Below are positions 22,201 to 33,900 of a stretch of 64,000 bases of DNA, in pieces (within the stretch, counting starts at the first letter, position 1; each line of letters starts with the position of its first letter). Source of the DNA: Nageia nagi. Lineage: Eukaryota; Pinophyta. The stretch lies in NCBI GenBank assembly GCA_050084985.1, contig JBITNC010000002.1, positions 8,990,001 to 9,054,000 of the forward strand, in the 5' to 3' direction. The position numbers and the translations under genes were made by a program. Below the pieces are notes generated by a model. The model was not told the DNA's origin. It did no database searches and was given only the letters and a program-made list of their open reading frames with translations.

Positions 22201-22427
22201 TCTCATAGAGACAGAAAATTGGATGGAATTTATTCTAAGGAAAATGAATCTCAACCAAGGTCATTGAAGCGGAATGCAACCAAAGTACTTCGCATTAGCA
22301 AAGCACCACTTGTTTTGACAATTCATTTGAAGAGATTCGGGCAGGATATATTGGGCCGTTTGAGCAAATTGAGTGGCCATGTCACTTTTCAAAGTAAGCT
22401 TGACCTAAGGTCATTTCTAGACTCCAG
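19213..22427 (+). CDS. UBP2: Ubiquitin-specific protease (UBP1/UBP2 type), exon 1
   Basis: Deubiquitinating cysteine protease that removes ubiquitin from protein conjugates; acts in cytosol or nucleus. The start at 19213 (MESEVSSASSS) is the first in-frame ATG after an in-frame TAA at 19174. Residues 34 to about 150 form a ZnF-UBP domain (CEHL, QCQGC, WVCLSCCAVGCG, GHAWQHW, HPIAMQCGEDL, CWCFSC) that binds the free ubiquitin C-terminus. The USP domain opens with GLVNLGNTCFFNSVLQNL, catalytic Cys238, then QQQDSQELL (about 335-343). Zinc-ribbon cysteines are 411/414 and 774/777, separated by a 360-residue acidic, low-complexity insertion; HLKRF is at 1038-1042. The exon ends GACTCCAG|GTATTG, leaving two codon bases. 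Spliced to exon 2 it gives 1,155 residues. Architecture and exon order match Arabidopsis UBP1/UBP2; the choice between the two names is uncertain. No stops or frameshifts, so it is probably functional. Confidence 0.95.
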
Positions 22428-23031
22428 GTATTGGACCTTATGCTTTTAGATGATATGGATTATTTTCTAAATTTGTTTTTTTGTATTCTATATTGTCCCT
22501 TTAATTTTGGTGGTTTACTTTACATAATGCAGTAGGTGATTCCTTGTTTAATAACATCTTTTGTACTCTTAATTGTATTTTTATGCTTCTACTAGTGTCT
22601 TGATTTTAGTAAGTTGTGTTGAGAAATAGTTACATTGAGAAACTTATTTGCATAAACTCTTCTCTTGTTGACTGTTTGAGAACCCACAAAACGCTATGTA
22701 GGGCAGATTATTGTGGCAAATTTTATTTTGAAACATTCCTTTATGATACTATTATTGTTTCATGGGACATATCATATGGAAATAAAAATTTAAATATTAT
22801 GAACCAACCAATAATAGTAAGATTGTTGTGGCCAAAAATATTTTGTAACATTTTGTTGCGATACTATTATTATGGAATGCGATATATCATATGGAAATTA
22901 AAATGGAAATATTATGAAATAACAAACAATAATAACATATAACAATAATATTCTGCAATATTTCAAAGTATATGCAATAGAAAAATCCACTGGAGAGAAA
23001 GCTTTCCAAATATGAACCCTGAAGATAGAGA

Positions 23032-23036
23032 TTGAG
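23032..23036. repeat. Target site duplication of the gypsy-like element, left copy
   Basis: TTGAG directly before the LTR start at 23037; the same five bases follow the element end at 25879-25883. Confidence 0.85.
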
Positions 23037-24316
23037 TGTAATGTCCCAAAATTACCCAACATCGTAAATGTTGTTTGTTTTGTGTTTTGTATGTGTTTAG
23101 GGCGTCATTGAGGGGTTTTTGTCATATTTTGTGGTTATTTGGGAGTGTGGGTTATTTTATTGTCAAAATAAGTGTTAGTCGGGTTAGTATATAGGTAAGT
23201 AGATTTAGCCAAGGTGTTAGGAGGGTTTTTTGTGGCAAAAACAAAGCCATATTATAGGCATTAGGTAAAGTGATGTTTTTGAAAGTTATCATTATTATTA
23301 TTTCTTTGTTGTGTGGGGTCCAATTTAACTTAAGTGATCTCAACATGAGATTATATCATAGCCATTGGATCTTATGAGATTGAGATCTAATCTCAGCCCT
23401 CCATGTTTAAATCTAAGGCTTAGATTTAATCTCACTTTAGGGTTTAAGAATAAAAGGGACTTTGGGGTTTCAATTGTGGGTATTGTGGATTTGAGAATTT
23501 GGAATTTGGGAGAGCTTTGCTCTTTTAGACTCTTCCATTCTACTGGGGTTTTCTGTGGTTCCCATTGGAGATCAACTCAATGGAGGCTTGAAGGATCAGA
23601 TCCTAGAGCTATCTACCTAACTGGATCGGACAAACCTACATCAGGGTTTGTGATTTGAGCTTACATGGTGAAGAGTAATCAGAGTTAACAGTGCAAATCA
23701 GCCATTGGAGGGCAAGTTAGCAAGGGTTTAAGCAGAGTTTCAGCCAAATCAGGTCATCAAAGGGTGACATCGGCCCTAGAGAGGGTTCTTTGCATAGATC
23801 AAGGGTTTAAAACTGCCCTAGGGAGCCAAACGCCCCATCTTGTGCATCCAAAAGGCAGTTTTGGGGTATTTTGAGGCATCTTGTGCATAGAAGAGGCATC
23901 GTCCAGCCTTGGAGGGCTCTTGGCTGGCTTTGAGGAGTGTTTTGTGTTTCAGGGACTGAAATTTTACTCCCAGGATCAGACGTCCAGCTGGGAAGAGGTG
24001 TATTTGCTGATTTGAGGTGTGCAACTGAGCCTTTTGACAGTCCAGTCTGATATTGTGCCTTGGAGAAGCTTGTTTGTAGCCTGAAAGTGTTCTTTGTATT
24101 GCATTTTAGCTGGTATTACCTAGTTTTGTTGTTATTTATCAGCTGTTCCTGAAATAAGTATTTGTGTTGCAAAAGAAAAAAAAACCAGAGTTGTTTGTTG
24201 TTTCCTTATATACTTGTACCTAGGGTTTTGGTGTGAAGAAAAAAAATAATAATAAAAATCAACAAATTTCAGATGTTCCTTGTGTGTTTGGCAATATTTG
24301 TATCTAATTCTTTACA
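23037..24316 (+). repeat. 5' LTR (1,280 bp) of the gypsy-like element
   Basis: Starts TGTAATGTCCC and ends TTCTTTACA. Its last roughly 270 bases are repeated at 25601-25878. The end is fixed by the PBS one base later. Short open frames inside it are not supported as genes. Confidence 0.82.
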
Positions 24317-24317
24317 G

Positions 24318-24329
24318 TGGTATCAGAGC
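24318..24329 (+). other. Primer binding site of the gypsy-like element
   Basis: TGGTATCAGAGC one base after the LTR, complementary to initiator methionine tRNA. Confidence 0.85.
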
Positions 24330-24359
24330 TTAAATTCCTGCCAGCCTGAGGGTTAGTTG

Positions 24360-24713
24360 ATGGTTCATCCCTACCAAACAAGAAGCGAGAGCAAAAAAGA
24401 GTTTACCCAGAAACACATCACCTAGTTAGGGGAATATTCGCAACCACCACCACAAATGGAACAAGCTGAGAACAGGAGAGAGGGGCAAAATAGTAATCTA
24501 CAAGATGCTTTGGCAGCATTATTGCAGACCCAGAATAACTTGTTGTAGACTCAAGATTCCATGAGGCAAACTCAAAATACTATGCTAAATGTGTTGAACC
24601 AAATAGAAAGGGGGCAACATGAAAATCCTGCGTTAGAGGCTATGCAAATATCTCTTCAGGAAATAGTTCAACATCTTAGGGGCCTACAACAACAAGAAAT
24701 GAAGAGGGATTAA
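24360..24713 (+). pseudogene. Gag N-terminal remnant of the gypsy-like element
   Basis: Frame from the ATG at 24360 reads MVHPYQTRSESKKEFTQKHI then a TAG; after it come Gln-rich, coiled-coil-like sequence (LQDALAALLQTQNNLL, a second TAG, DSMRQTQNTMLNVLNQIERG, LQEIVQHLRGLQQQEMKRD) and a TAA at 24711. Short basic start plus Q-rich coiled coil is usual for gag starts of plant gypsy elements. No capsid or zinc knuckle follows. Confidence 0.6.
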
Positions 24714-24779
24714 CTCCTTATCAGGGAGAACGAGGCTTGACTTTGATCCTAGAAAAGTGCTCTCTCTCAACATTACTGG

Positions 24780-25600
24780 ACAGGACAGATGTAAAAGAGG
24801 AAACAATAGAGACATCAAGTGTAACAGAAATAAATGTTAGTGATGCTGTTGATATTGGTCATCATGTAGATCAAGAGTGGAAGAATCTTCAGTAATTAAG
24901 ATCCAGGCAGCTATCCGGACATATTTGGCTAGGAGATAACTATCCCGGCTTAAAGGCATTGTGAATTTACAAGGCCTTGTTCATGGGCAGTTAGTTAGGA
25001 AACAGGCTGCAAGAACCTTGCGTTGTGTGTAAGCAAGTATCAGTCTTCAAGCTTTGGTTCATGCTCACCACGTTCAATCATCAGATCAAGGAAAAGCCAT
25101 TCAAGAGAAGCTTAAACTCATACGACATCAAAATGGTTCAAGACAAAGCAAACCGGAGACAAATGGCTCAAATATTTCAGTGAAGAACACTAACATTCTG
25201 CAAAGGAAGCTGTTTTCTAATGGATATGCTAATCAGCTTTTACAAAGTGTACCAAAGGCAGATTCACCAAATATCAAGTATGATCAAGATGATCCTAATT
25301 CAGGATGGAAATGGTTGGAGCGCTTGATGGTTGCTTCTCCTGCAGAATCTGATTTGTCGGCTCAGACAAAGAATGTTAGAAATCATCAAAGTGTAAATCA
25401 GAATGCAAGATCTCATGAGCCTGAAGCAGGGTTTAGATTCAAATTTAGTCTCTGCTTCCAATCTGCTTGGGGTTGAAGCTGAGAAACAAAAGTTTAGCTT
25501 GACAAAGGAATCAAAATCAACATCTACTACGTCAGATAAGCTTTAATCTGAAGATGGAAGGAACACTTGTAGCTCAATGGATGTGACAAAATCAGTGGTA
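24780..25600 (+). pseudogene. Captured IQD (IQ67-domain calmodulin-binding) gene fragment
   Basis: From about 24880 the frame reads SSVIKIQAAIRTYLARR, a stop, LSRLKGIVNLQGLVHGQLVR, KQAARTLRCV, a stop, then ASISLQALVHAHHV. This is the IQ67 domain of plant IQD proteins, with its spaced IQ motifs that bind calmodulin. Downstream the frame stays open over 25054-25476 and contains SGWKWLERLMVASPAE, matching the conserved tryptophan-rich segment that follows IQ67 in this family. The IQ67 region is read straight through, whereas IQD genes normally have an intron there, so it may come from spliced mRNA. The tail to 25600 (LVSASNLLGVEAEKQKFSL) is plausibly IQD too but unrecognised. Several stops make it a relic. 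Confidence 0.82.
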
Positions 25601-25878
25601 GATATTGTGCCTTGGAGAAGCTTGTTTGGAGCCTAGAAGTTTTCTTTGTATCGCATTTTAGCTGGTATTACCTATTTTTGTTGTTATTTGTCAGCTGTTC
25701 CTGAAATAAGTATTTGTGTTGTAAAAGAAAATAAAAACCGAAGTTGTCTGTTGTTTCCTTATATAACTATACCTAGGGTTTTGGTGTGAAAGAAAAAATA
25801 AAAATAAAAATCAACAAATTTCAGATGTTCCTTGTGTGTTATTATGTATTTTGCAATATTTGTATCTAGTTCTTTACA
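25601..25878 (+). repeat. Truncated 3' LTR of the gypsy-like element
   Basis: GATATTGTGCCTTGGAGAAG and what follows match the last roughly 270 bases of the 5' LTR (24049-24316), with scattered substitutions and small indels, ending TTCTTTACA. The U3 and about 1 kb of the LTR are missing. Confidence 0.85.
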
Positions 25879-25883
25879 TTGAG
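25879..25883. repeat. Target site duplication of the gypsy-like element, right copy
   Basis: TTGAG, identical to 23032-23036. Confidence 0.85.
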
Positions 25884-26067
25884 AAATACCATAAGATATT
25901 CCTTATGTAAGAAATCACTTTAATAGCCTCTTCAAGGGGATGTCCTTCCAAGTCTAAAAGTACATGTTTTTCAATATGTTTTTCATTAGGTTATTAGTTA
26001 TTACAATGATATCTTTCTTTTATTTACATGCCTACCAAATAAAAATATAATGATTACTAAAGTCTTT

Positions 26068-27013
26068 TGTAATATCCTCAATTTTGACATCTCACTCATC
26101 TTTGCATTATGATGATTTTATTGGGCCACTTGGAGTGGGACGTCGCTCTTCTTTGTGATTTTTAGTACTTAGGAGTGTTATTTTTTATGCTTTTGGCATT
26201 GCCACATGCCTTTGACATTTTTGGCGTTGTCACATGCCCTTTCATGTAATGATGTGTAATTTGTACTCCAAAGATCTCTAAATGATGTAAGAACTTCAGC
26301 ATTGGATAGATCTTGTCGAGTACATCTGAAACGAGTGGGCACACGACCCCCTAGGATGGGTCAGCCATGATTATGATGTTTTTATCCCCAAGGAAGTCGG
26401 CCATATCATGATGTTGCGCATTTTCATGTATAAAAAGGAAGAGGAGTGCACCATTTGGGGATATGCTTGGAGAACCTTGATCTTTGATCTTTCAAGTTAG
26501 GGTTGTGCCCTTCTAAGTTCTAGGAATGTGCCTGAAGCCTTAGGAGTCGCTTTGGAGCTTCTTGGAGACTTCAACTTTCAACATTTCAGATTTTGGTGGC
26601 TTGGAGAGGCAATCACCCACCTTTGGGAACCCCTATTTCACATTCTTTGGCTTGGAAACCCTCTTTGAGGGAAGTGCTCAGCCTTTGGCATCTGGTTTGG
26701 TACATTTTGCTACATTTTTTAGCATCTTGGATGCCCTAGAGTGCATCACCACATTCAGATATTTTATTTCATGATACTTACTTGGTTGGAGATCTAGCTT
26801 TGGGCATTTTCTCTTGCACATGTGATGGGTGATTTGAGTTGTATGAATGCTGATCTTTCCATTGCCATTTTTATGAGCATTGTGTGATGAATTCGTGCCA
26901 TTTTGACGGTTTTGGTGATTTATTTTTGAGTAAAATTGCAGATCTGAATGTGCATGATAAAATCTGATCTTTGGTTGGCTAAAATTGCTAAATTCCTGCT
27001 TGGGGACATTACA
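26068..27013. mobile_element. Solo LTR (946 bp)
   Basis: Starts TGTAATATCCTC and ends GGGGACATTACA, near-perfect inverted ends of the TGTAATGTCCC type. Flanking pentamers are TCTTT (26063-26067) and CCTTT (27014-27018), a one-mismatch target duplication. A promoter-like TATAAAAA at 26429-26436 favours plus orientation. No PBS, polypurine tract or coding sequence adjoins it, so it is probably left by recombination between two LTRs. It contains short direct repeats near 26190-26240 (TTTGGCATTGCCACATGCC, then TTGGCGTTGTCACATGCC). Confidence 0.72.
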
Positions 27014-28029
27014 CCTTTCTAGATAGATATGCCACAAGTTGGCTATTGATTATCTCTTTACATTATATTTCATATATGTTATAACATTGGCCCTTCTTAT
27101 ACAATACATTATGTTTCCAAACTCCTAATGTTCCTCTCATAGACACCTACTATTGTACCCTCGTATAGTATCATAACAGTAAAATTCTGGATCATATATG
27201 AGAGATACATGATAGATAATCTTTAGATGGAGACCATAATTGAAGATCATTTGTGAGACATACACAACAGAAATCTTGATTGTAGCCCATTAAATACAAC
27301 CCTATGACATGAATTTTTGAACTGAATTTATGGATCTTAGTCTTTTGGATACCAGCACATGAAAAATAAATGAGCTTTTTTGAAAAATGCAAAGGCTTAG
27401 TGCAAAGAAGAATCATCACCAAACCATGTCGACAGACAAACAACAGTTGAGATTCCTTGTTTTGGAGGGTCAGTTGTCTGTCCAACTCTGATATTGTCTG
27501 TCCAACTCCAATATTGTCTGTAAACCAAGCCCCTAGGATCATAACAACATTTCTTCCTGGCATACTAGTCAATCCCTCATGAATTTATTTTGACTATTTA
27601 GGACATTGATATAAATTATAATATACCAAGTAATCAATTGCATTGTCCTGATTACAAGGTAACCTATATATTAACAATTTACATATGTTGATAATTTTTG
27701 TTTTGGATGTGTTATGAGACTCTAAGAGTTAAGTAGAAATCTAGTTAAATTTAATGCTTATGACAAGCGAGAATATTTTGGTGTTGATTATTTCCATTTT
27801 ATTTTTATTTTTTGTCTTACATTGATATTCATTTCTGAGATTTTTTATGTTTGGAATAGGGTATATCATACATTCGTTCTGCTCTGCTAAAAGAAGAGAT
27901 ATGTGCAGTTGAGAAAGTTCACATCCATATACAAATAAAAAAAAGCAACTGCGGAATAAATGAGGATCTGATTCTCAACTTGGTTCTGGTTTATATATGA
28001 AGGAACCAAGATACTTGAATTCCTTTTGC

Positions 28030-28560
28030 GGATGCCATTGACTGTTCGGAGTATCTTACTTGCCTGTGAAAGTGCTTGACCACCATCTTATTCAGTGGAT
28101 TATGTACTTTTTTGAGGTTGTTTTACAAAATCTCTAATTCAACTCTATTGTAATGGTAGTTCCCTGTTTGCCTTGTTGTCTTAATGATAGTTCTCCATTT
28201 TGTTCATTGCCTTAATTTATCCTATGCCATTGAGCTGTTACAAACACATCCAATTTGGACTACACAACATGCATGTTTGTATCTGGCTCTTTGCCATATA
28301 TATTTTAACTTGTTAGACAGTGAAGATATCAAGAGTTCCTTAACTGCCCGGAAAATTGGTTGACCACCATTGTATTGAGTATACATGTATTTTTGAGTTT
28401 ATTTTATGAAACCCCTTCGTTATTTCTATTCTCATGGTAGTTATTCTGTAAACTTCCTTAAATTTATCCTATGCTATTGAACTGTTACAGATGTCTATAC
28501 TAGGCTCTTTGCTGTTTGTTTTTGAACTTGTTAGACTTTGAAGATATTTCAAAAAATATA
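28030..28560. repeat. Diverged tandem duplication, about 290-bp unit
   Basis: The segment with TTGACCACCAT, CATGGTAG-type sequence, AATTTATCCTATGCCATTGA and TTGTTAGACAGTGAAGATAT (28030-28325) recurs with many changes at 28326-28560 (TTGACCACCATTG, AATTTATCCTATGCTATTGA, TTGTTAGACTTTGAAGATAT). Noncoding, intronic. Confidence 0.7.
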
Positions 28561-29310
28561 GGATGTCATTTATTAGCTGGAAATGAGAAAGGTAGAGTAT
28601 AGGGTTTCTTCTATAATTTTGGAAGGAGAAAGTAGTTTGAAGCTTCAACATGGTTTGATGCACTGCAGCTGCATGCGGAGGTCCAGTTCTATTGCTTTGT
28701 CCTTTTTATGTATTTATCTTCCTCTTTTTTGAGGTTCAGAGTTTGAAGACATTGATTTCATCTAGATTTCACAAGATTAGACTGCTGGAAGAGTTGTAAA
28801 TCATGTTGTGACACACATGAACTTCAAGACTCCAATTGCTGATACTATTTCTATGTTTCCTTTGAATTCCAACCTAGTACATTCAAAGTGACTCACTGCT
28901 TCTGCATGTAGTTGTAATTGTTCCTAATCTTACCTGATATCAGAAGGGATTAACTTGCTCGAGTTATGATTGCATTGGTGCTCCATATTTCACTTGGTTG
29001 TCTTTGTATTGCACTAAAACGAAGGGATATAAGGAACAATGCCTTTTTTTTGAAAGTCTTCTCTCTTGTCTGATGTTTTAACTTTTTCTTCAATGTAACG
29101 AAGGTAATCTGTATGCATTATAAATTAATCACTTAGGAAGATGTATCTCTGGAAGATGCATTTTCTACGAATTATATAAATCTAGCATTGATTTCTTTTG
29201 AAATTAAATTATGTACCAAGTGTTTGTCCTCCATTAAATAGCTACGACCATAAATTTTTGGGACTCCCTATTTGAGATTTTCCTTGATTACTTGATGTTT
29301 CATCATCAGT

Positions 29311-30250
29311 CCATCAAGATGATCCATAGCTTCTTTGATTCTATTTGAGCCTGTGTTTCTGAGGTTATTGTAAATAGGATATCCGTTACTGAGCTGAGTG
29401 TTATCTGTTTGTAAGAGAATGCAAATTACTTTAAAATGTGCTGAATAGACCTTTTTATAGCAGGTGCTCCATGGATTTTCATGTGCTGATATTCTCAGTC
29501 TTGCGGTTATTGTCTAGAATGATGTTGCATATAACTATTGACTTTAAATGTTGCATCCCATCTTCTATAGAAAATTCTTCACCTCTCCACCCTGCCCCCG
29601 TAACCCCCCTGTACGATCATTCCATCAAGATGATCCATGTCTTCTTTGATTCTATTTGAGCCTGTGTTTCCGAGGTTATTGTAAATAGGATAACCGTTGC
29701 TGAGCTGAGTGTTATCTGTTTGTGAGAGAATGCAAATTACTTTAAAATGTGCTGAATGGACCTTCCTATAGCACGTGCTCCATGGATTTTCATGTGCTGA
29801 TATTCTCAGTCTTGCAGTTATTGTCTAGAATGATGTTGTGTATAACTATTGACTTTAAATGTTGCATCCCAATCTTCTATAGAAAATTCTTCATCCCTCC
29901 ACCCTGCCCCCTGCTACGATCAGTCCCTCATTCCATTAAGATGATCCATGTTTTCTTTGATTCTATATGAGCCTGCATTACATTTCTGTCCTCAATAATT
30001 GAGGTTATTGTAAATAGGATATCTGGTACTGAGCCGAGTGTTATCTGTCTGTAAGAGAATGCAAATTACTATAAAATGTGCTGAATAGACCTTCCTATAG
30101 CTGGTGCCACATGAATTTTCAAATGCTTATATTCTCAAAGTCTTGCAGTTACTGTCTAGAATGCTGTTGTGTGTGACTATTGACTTTAAATGTTGCATCC
30201 CAATCTTATATAGAAAATTCTTCACCACTCCATCCTATTTCCTGTATGAT
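29311..30250. repeat. Tandem triplication, 311-bp unit
   Basis: Copies start at 29311, 29622 and 29933 with CCAT(C/T)AAGATGATCCAT. Each contains TTCTTTGATTCTAT, AGAGAATGCAAATTACT, AAAATGTGCTGAAT, TATTGACTTTAAATGTTGCA and ATAGAAAATTCTTCA. Copies 1 and 2 are very similar; copy 3 has an insertion of about 25 bases near 29977. Short in-frame ORFs repeat with the unit but match no known protein. LINE sequence begins right after copy 3. Confidence 0.9.
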
Positions 30251-30254
30251 CATC

Positions 30255-30975
30255 CACTTTGGTCCAAACCTTTCCCCTTTATATAACAACAGCCTAAAAC
30301 AGAAGCTCCATGACATCCAATCACTCTCCGCCATTGATCCACATACCCTTTTTCTTACTGATATGCTTCCCTTTGCAGCCCTGCGGGCTTTCCCTCCAAA
30401 CCACTTGCCCATTTTCCTCTCTTTCAACTGTCTGGTCCTTGCCTGATGAATCAGTGGTTTGACACAGGCTGCAAGGACAATCACCACCTCAAATATGCCA
30501 TCACCCTTGATTCTTCCTCTCCTGTCACCTACTCCCTTCATCGATCCTATCATCACCTCTTGAGTATTAAGAAATGTCACTTCTTAGCCAATAGGATATA
30601 TGAGGTCATCTCTTGTCTTCACCATAATCCCAAATTATTTTGGTGCTCCTTTCTCTCCAAAAGACATAACCTAAGTTTTATTAGCCTTCGTGACTGTAAA
30701 ACCTATGCCTCTCAACTCAACAATGATTCAAGCCAAACCCCATCCATTGTTGTTTTCTGCCCTTCCACCTCAAACTTCTCTCCCCACATTTGCATGGCAA
30801 ATCGAGCAATTACCACACCATCATGATTGGTTACATCAAACTTTGTTTCATATATTGCAGATAATAGAGGTTATAGAGTAAGAGGGGCATGTTGGTTTCC
30901 ACAAAGACTACTTCACTATTGACCACATCCTCACCCTTCGAGTGATCACTGCAGAGGCCAAGTTCCAAAAGATCC
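30255..30975 (+). pseudogene. LINE fragment, left half (end of endonuclease to RT start)
   Basis: Plus-strand frames give LLPFAALRAF and NHLPIFLSFNC-type sequence (about 30355-30435; the SDHxP end of a LINE endonuclease in altered form), WFDTGCKDNHHLKYAI, LHHNPKLFWCSFLSKR and LRDCKTYASQL (30449-30725, the endonuclease-RT linker), and GFHKDYFTIDHILTLRVITA (about 30890-30950, RT start). It is cut at about 30975, where copia D begins. The continuation of a LINE RT is found at 34570, after D. Confidence 0.65.
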
Positions 30976-33900
30976 CTGTCTTATGGTGAACAAGAGTACT
31001 ATGGAGATCAATGTCTGTTTTTATCATATAGCATGTTTGCATCTATTGAAGATGAAACTTGTATATTTAACACAGACTACACAAATCATATGACAGGAAA
31101 GAAAAACTTATTATCATCTCTTGATCATTCCTACAAAACAAGCATAAAGCTTGGGGATGAATCTACCTTGCAGGTGGTAGCAAACAGGGACATGGCAGTG
31201 CAAACAAAGAAAGGAAAAAGGGAGGTAAATGATATCTATTATGCTCCCAATATGAAACATAGTTTATTGAGTATTGGCCAAATGCTTGAGAAGAAATATA
31301 AGTTGGTTTTTGAAGACAATAAGTGTATGATTTATGACAAGAATAATGCAAATAGATTGGTCACTATTGTTCCAATATCAGCAAATAGATTGTTTCCATT
31401 GGGCAAGAGGGCAGCCTTGCTCATATGGCTGTTGACAACAAAAATCAGCTTTGGCATCTCAGATTTGGACATCTTAATTTTTCCAAGTTTGAAGACACTT
31501 TCTTATCTTGTGTATGGATTGCCAAAGGTTGAAGACCTCAAGCATGTATGTGAAGGATGTGCCTTAGGGAAGCATGCAAGGCACTCATTTCCAAAAAAAG
31601 AAGCATGGAGGCCCCAATATCCACTCCAATTGATCCATTCCGACATTTGTGGTCCAATGCAAACATTAAATATTGGTAGAAACTCTTACTTTCCCACCTT
31701 TATAGATGATTACTCAAGAATGTGTTGGGTGTTTTTTATCAAACACAAAGATAAAGCTTTTCAATATTTCAAGGACTTCAAGAACCTTGTAGAAAATCGA
31801 AGTGGAAGAAGAATAAAATGCTTAAGGACTGATCGAGGAAGTGAGTTTTGTTCAAATGAGTTTCTTAAATTTTGTAGAGATTGGCATAAGGAGACAAATG
31901 ACAGCTGCCTACACCACGTAGCTGAAAGAATGAATAGAACAGTGGTAGATATGGCAAGGAGCATGCTACAAACAAAGAAATTAACAAATTCCTATTGGGC
32001 TGAAGCAATAATGACAGCAGTGTATATTCAAAATAGGAGTCCCACTAAAAGTTTGGAGAACATGACCCCGTATGAAGCATGGTTTGAGAAGAAACCAAAT
32101 GTTCTCCACTTCAAGGTTTTTGGATGTTTAGCCTATGTGAAGATAGTTGATGAGAAGAGAAAGAAACTTGATGCAAAAAGTGAAGCTTGTGTCTTCATTG
32201 GTTATTTTGACTATTCCAAAGCATATAGGATCTATAATCCCAAAACACACCAAATAATTGTATCTAGAGATGCAATTTTTGATGAAGGGGGAGTTTAGGG
32301 TCAACAAAAATTGCTTGTAGATGATGGTAGCCTTGAAGATAGTTCAACAAATGTTCAGCCTTGTGTGCAGCCCAGCCATGTCCAATAGTGCCTCCAAGTC
32401 CACCACCAACAAATCCTTCCAACAGCCCAATGTCAATTTCCCCATGTAGCCCTTCAAGTACTAACAATTTTCCAAGTGTTTTGTCTAACGTAAACAGAAA
32501 TAAGAAAGCAAAAAGAGCACTCAAGGATCATCCACCTTCCCAAATTATGGACAACAATTTCAACAAAAGACTTACAAGGATTCAAGCCCATGAAATAGAT
32601 CAAATTGTCACCAGATTTGAAAAATTGCATATGTTTGGAGATGAATATGATTGAGAGCCCAAAGGTGAAATAGTCAACTATGCTTTGTTATCTACTTCTA
32701 AAGTTGCTGATTTTGAACCTTCACATTTTGAGCAAGCTTGTAGACACATTTTAGAGAAATGAATTCAATCATCGAAAATGATACATGGGAGCTTTGCTAT
32801 TTGCCAAAACGTAAGAAGTATGTAGGCTCTAAATGGGTCTACAAGATGAAATACAACAGTGATGGAATTGTAGAAAGATACAAAGCAAGATTGATGGCCA
32901 AAAGCTTTACCCAAAAATATGGAGTTGATTTTGAAAAAACATTTGCACCAGTTGCTTGGCAATAGATTGTTAGATTGGTGTTTTCATTGGCAGCCCTTAA
33001 AAAGATGAGCAGTCCACCACATGAATGTTAAACTTGCTTTCTTCAATGGCTACTTCGATGAGGAAGTCTATGTGGAGCAACTACAAGGTTTTGTTGTAAA
33101 AGGGAAAGAAGATCAGGTCTACAAATTCAAAAAGGCATTATATGGATTGAAACGGGCCCCTACAGTGTGGTACACAAGAATTAACAACTATTTCCAAGGA
33201 TGTGGGTTCAATATGAGCAAGAGTGAACCAACTCTCTATTACAAGAAACAAGGTACTGATATTTTACTTGTATGTTTGTATGTGGATGATCTCATATACA
33301 CAGGAAACAATCCTAAGTTGAATGATGATTTTAAAACTAAGATGATGCAAGAATTTGAAATGAATGACTTGGGCTTGATGCATTACTTTATAGGAATTAA
33401 AGTACACCAAAATAGTGAAGAGATTTTCATTTCTCAATCAAAATATGCCAAGGATATGTTGAAGAGATTTGGAATGGATATGTGCAAGCCTGTTGCTACA
33501 CCAATTGCTCACGGATAGCTCTTGTGCAAAGAAGATGGAGCTGACAAAACAAACAAGATTGAGTTTAGGAGGATAGTGGGAAGTTTTATGTTTCTCACTA
33601 ATAGAAGACCTGATATACAATATGTTGTTTCTTTGATGGAAAGATTTATGAGTGATCCTTCCATTGTGCACGTGAAGGCAACAAATAGAATATTGAGGTA
33701 CATAAGAGGCACTACAAATTTTGGCATTCATTACTCCTATTCAAAGACGATGGAATTGTTTGCGTAAAGTGATAGTGATTGGCGGAGTAACATAGATGAT
33801 AGAAAGTCCACAAGTGAAAATTGCTTCTCACTTGGTTCAGGCTGGATTACGTGGAGTTCTAGAAAGCAAAGTACAGTACCATTATCTTCAATGGAGGTTG

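Larger units (their letters stand above)
23037..25878 (+). mobile_element. Gypsy-like LTR element carrying an IQD gene fragment
   Basis: A 2,842-bp unit flanked by perfect TTGAG duplications. Left LTR 23037-24316 (TGTAATGTCCC...TTTACA), PBS 24318-24329, a short gag-like region, an IQ67-domain gene fragment, then only the last 278 bp of a second LTR (25601-25878). No protease, integrase or RT is present, so it is non-autonomous. Assignment to Ty3/gypsy rests on the long LTR with TGTAATGTCCC ends and the style of gag start, and is tentative. The unequal LTRs suggest a deletion that removed the end of the internal region, including the polypurine tract, and most of the 3' LTR. Confidence 0.85.

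Noticed and set aside
22428-22449. Reading UBP exon 1 through to the stop at 22447-22449 as the true C-terminus
   Set aside because: The protein would lack the catalytic His and Asp, whereas a consensus donor at 22428 joins in phase to an exon at 38399 that supplies both.
30180-30580. Overlapping open frames on both strands at 30180-30580 as separate genes
   Set aside because: The plus-strand frames read as decayed LINE endonuclease and linker; the minus-strand frame is their shadow.
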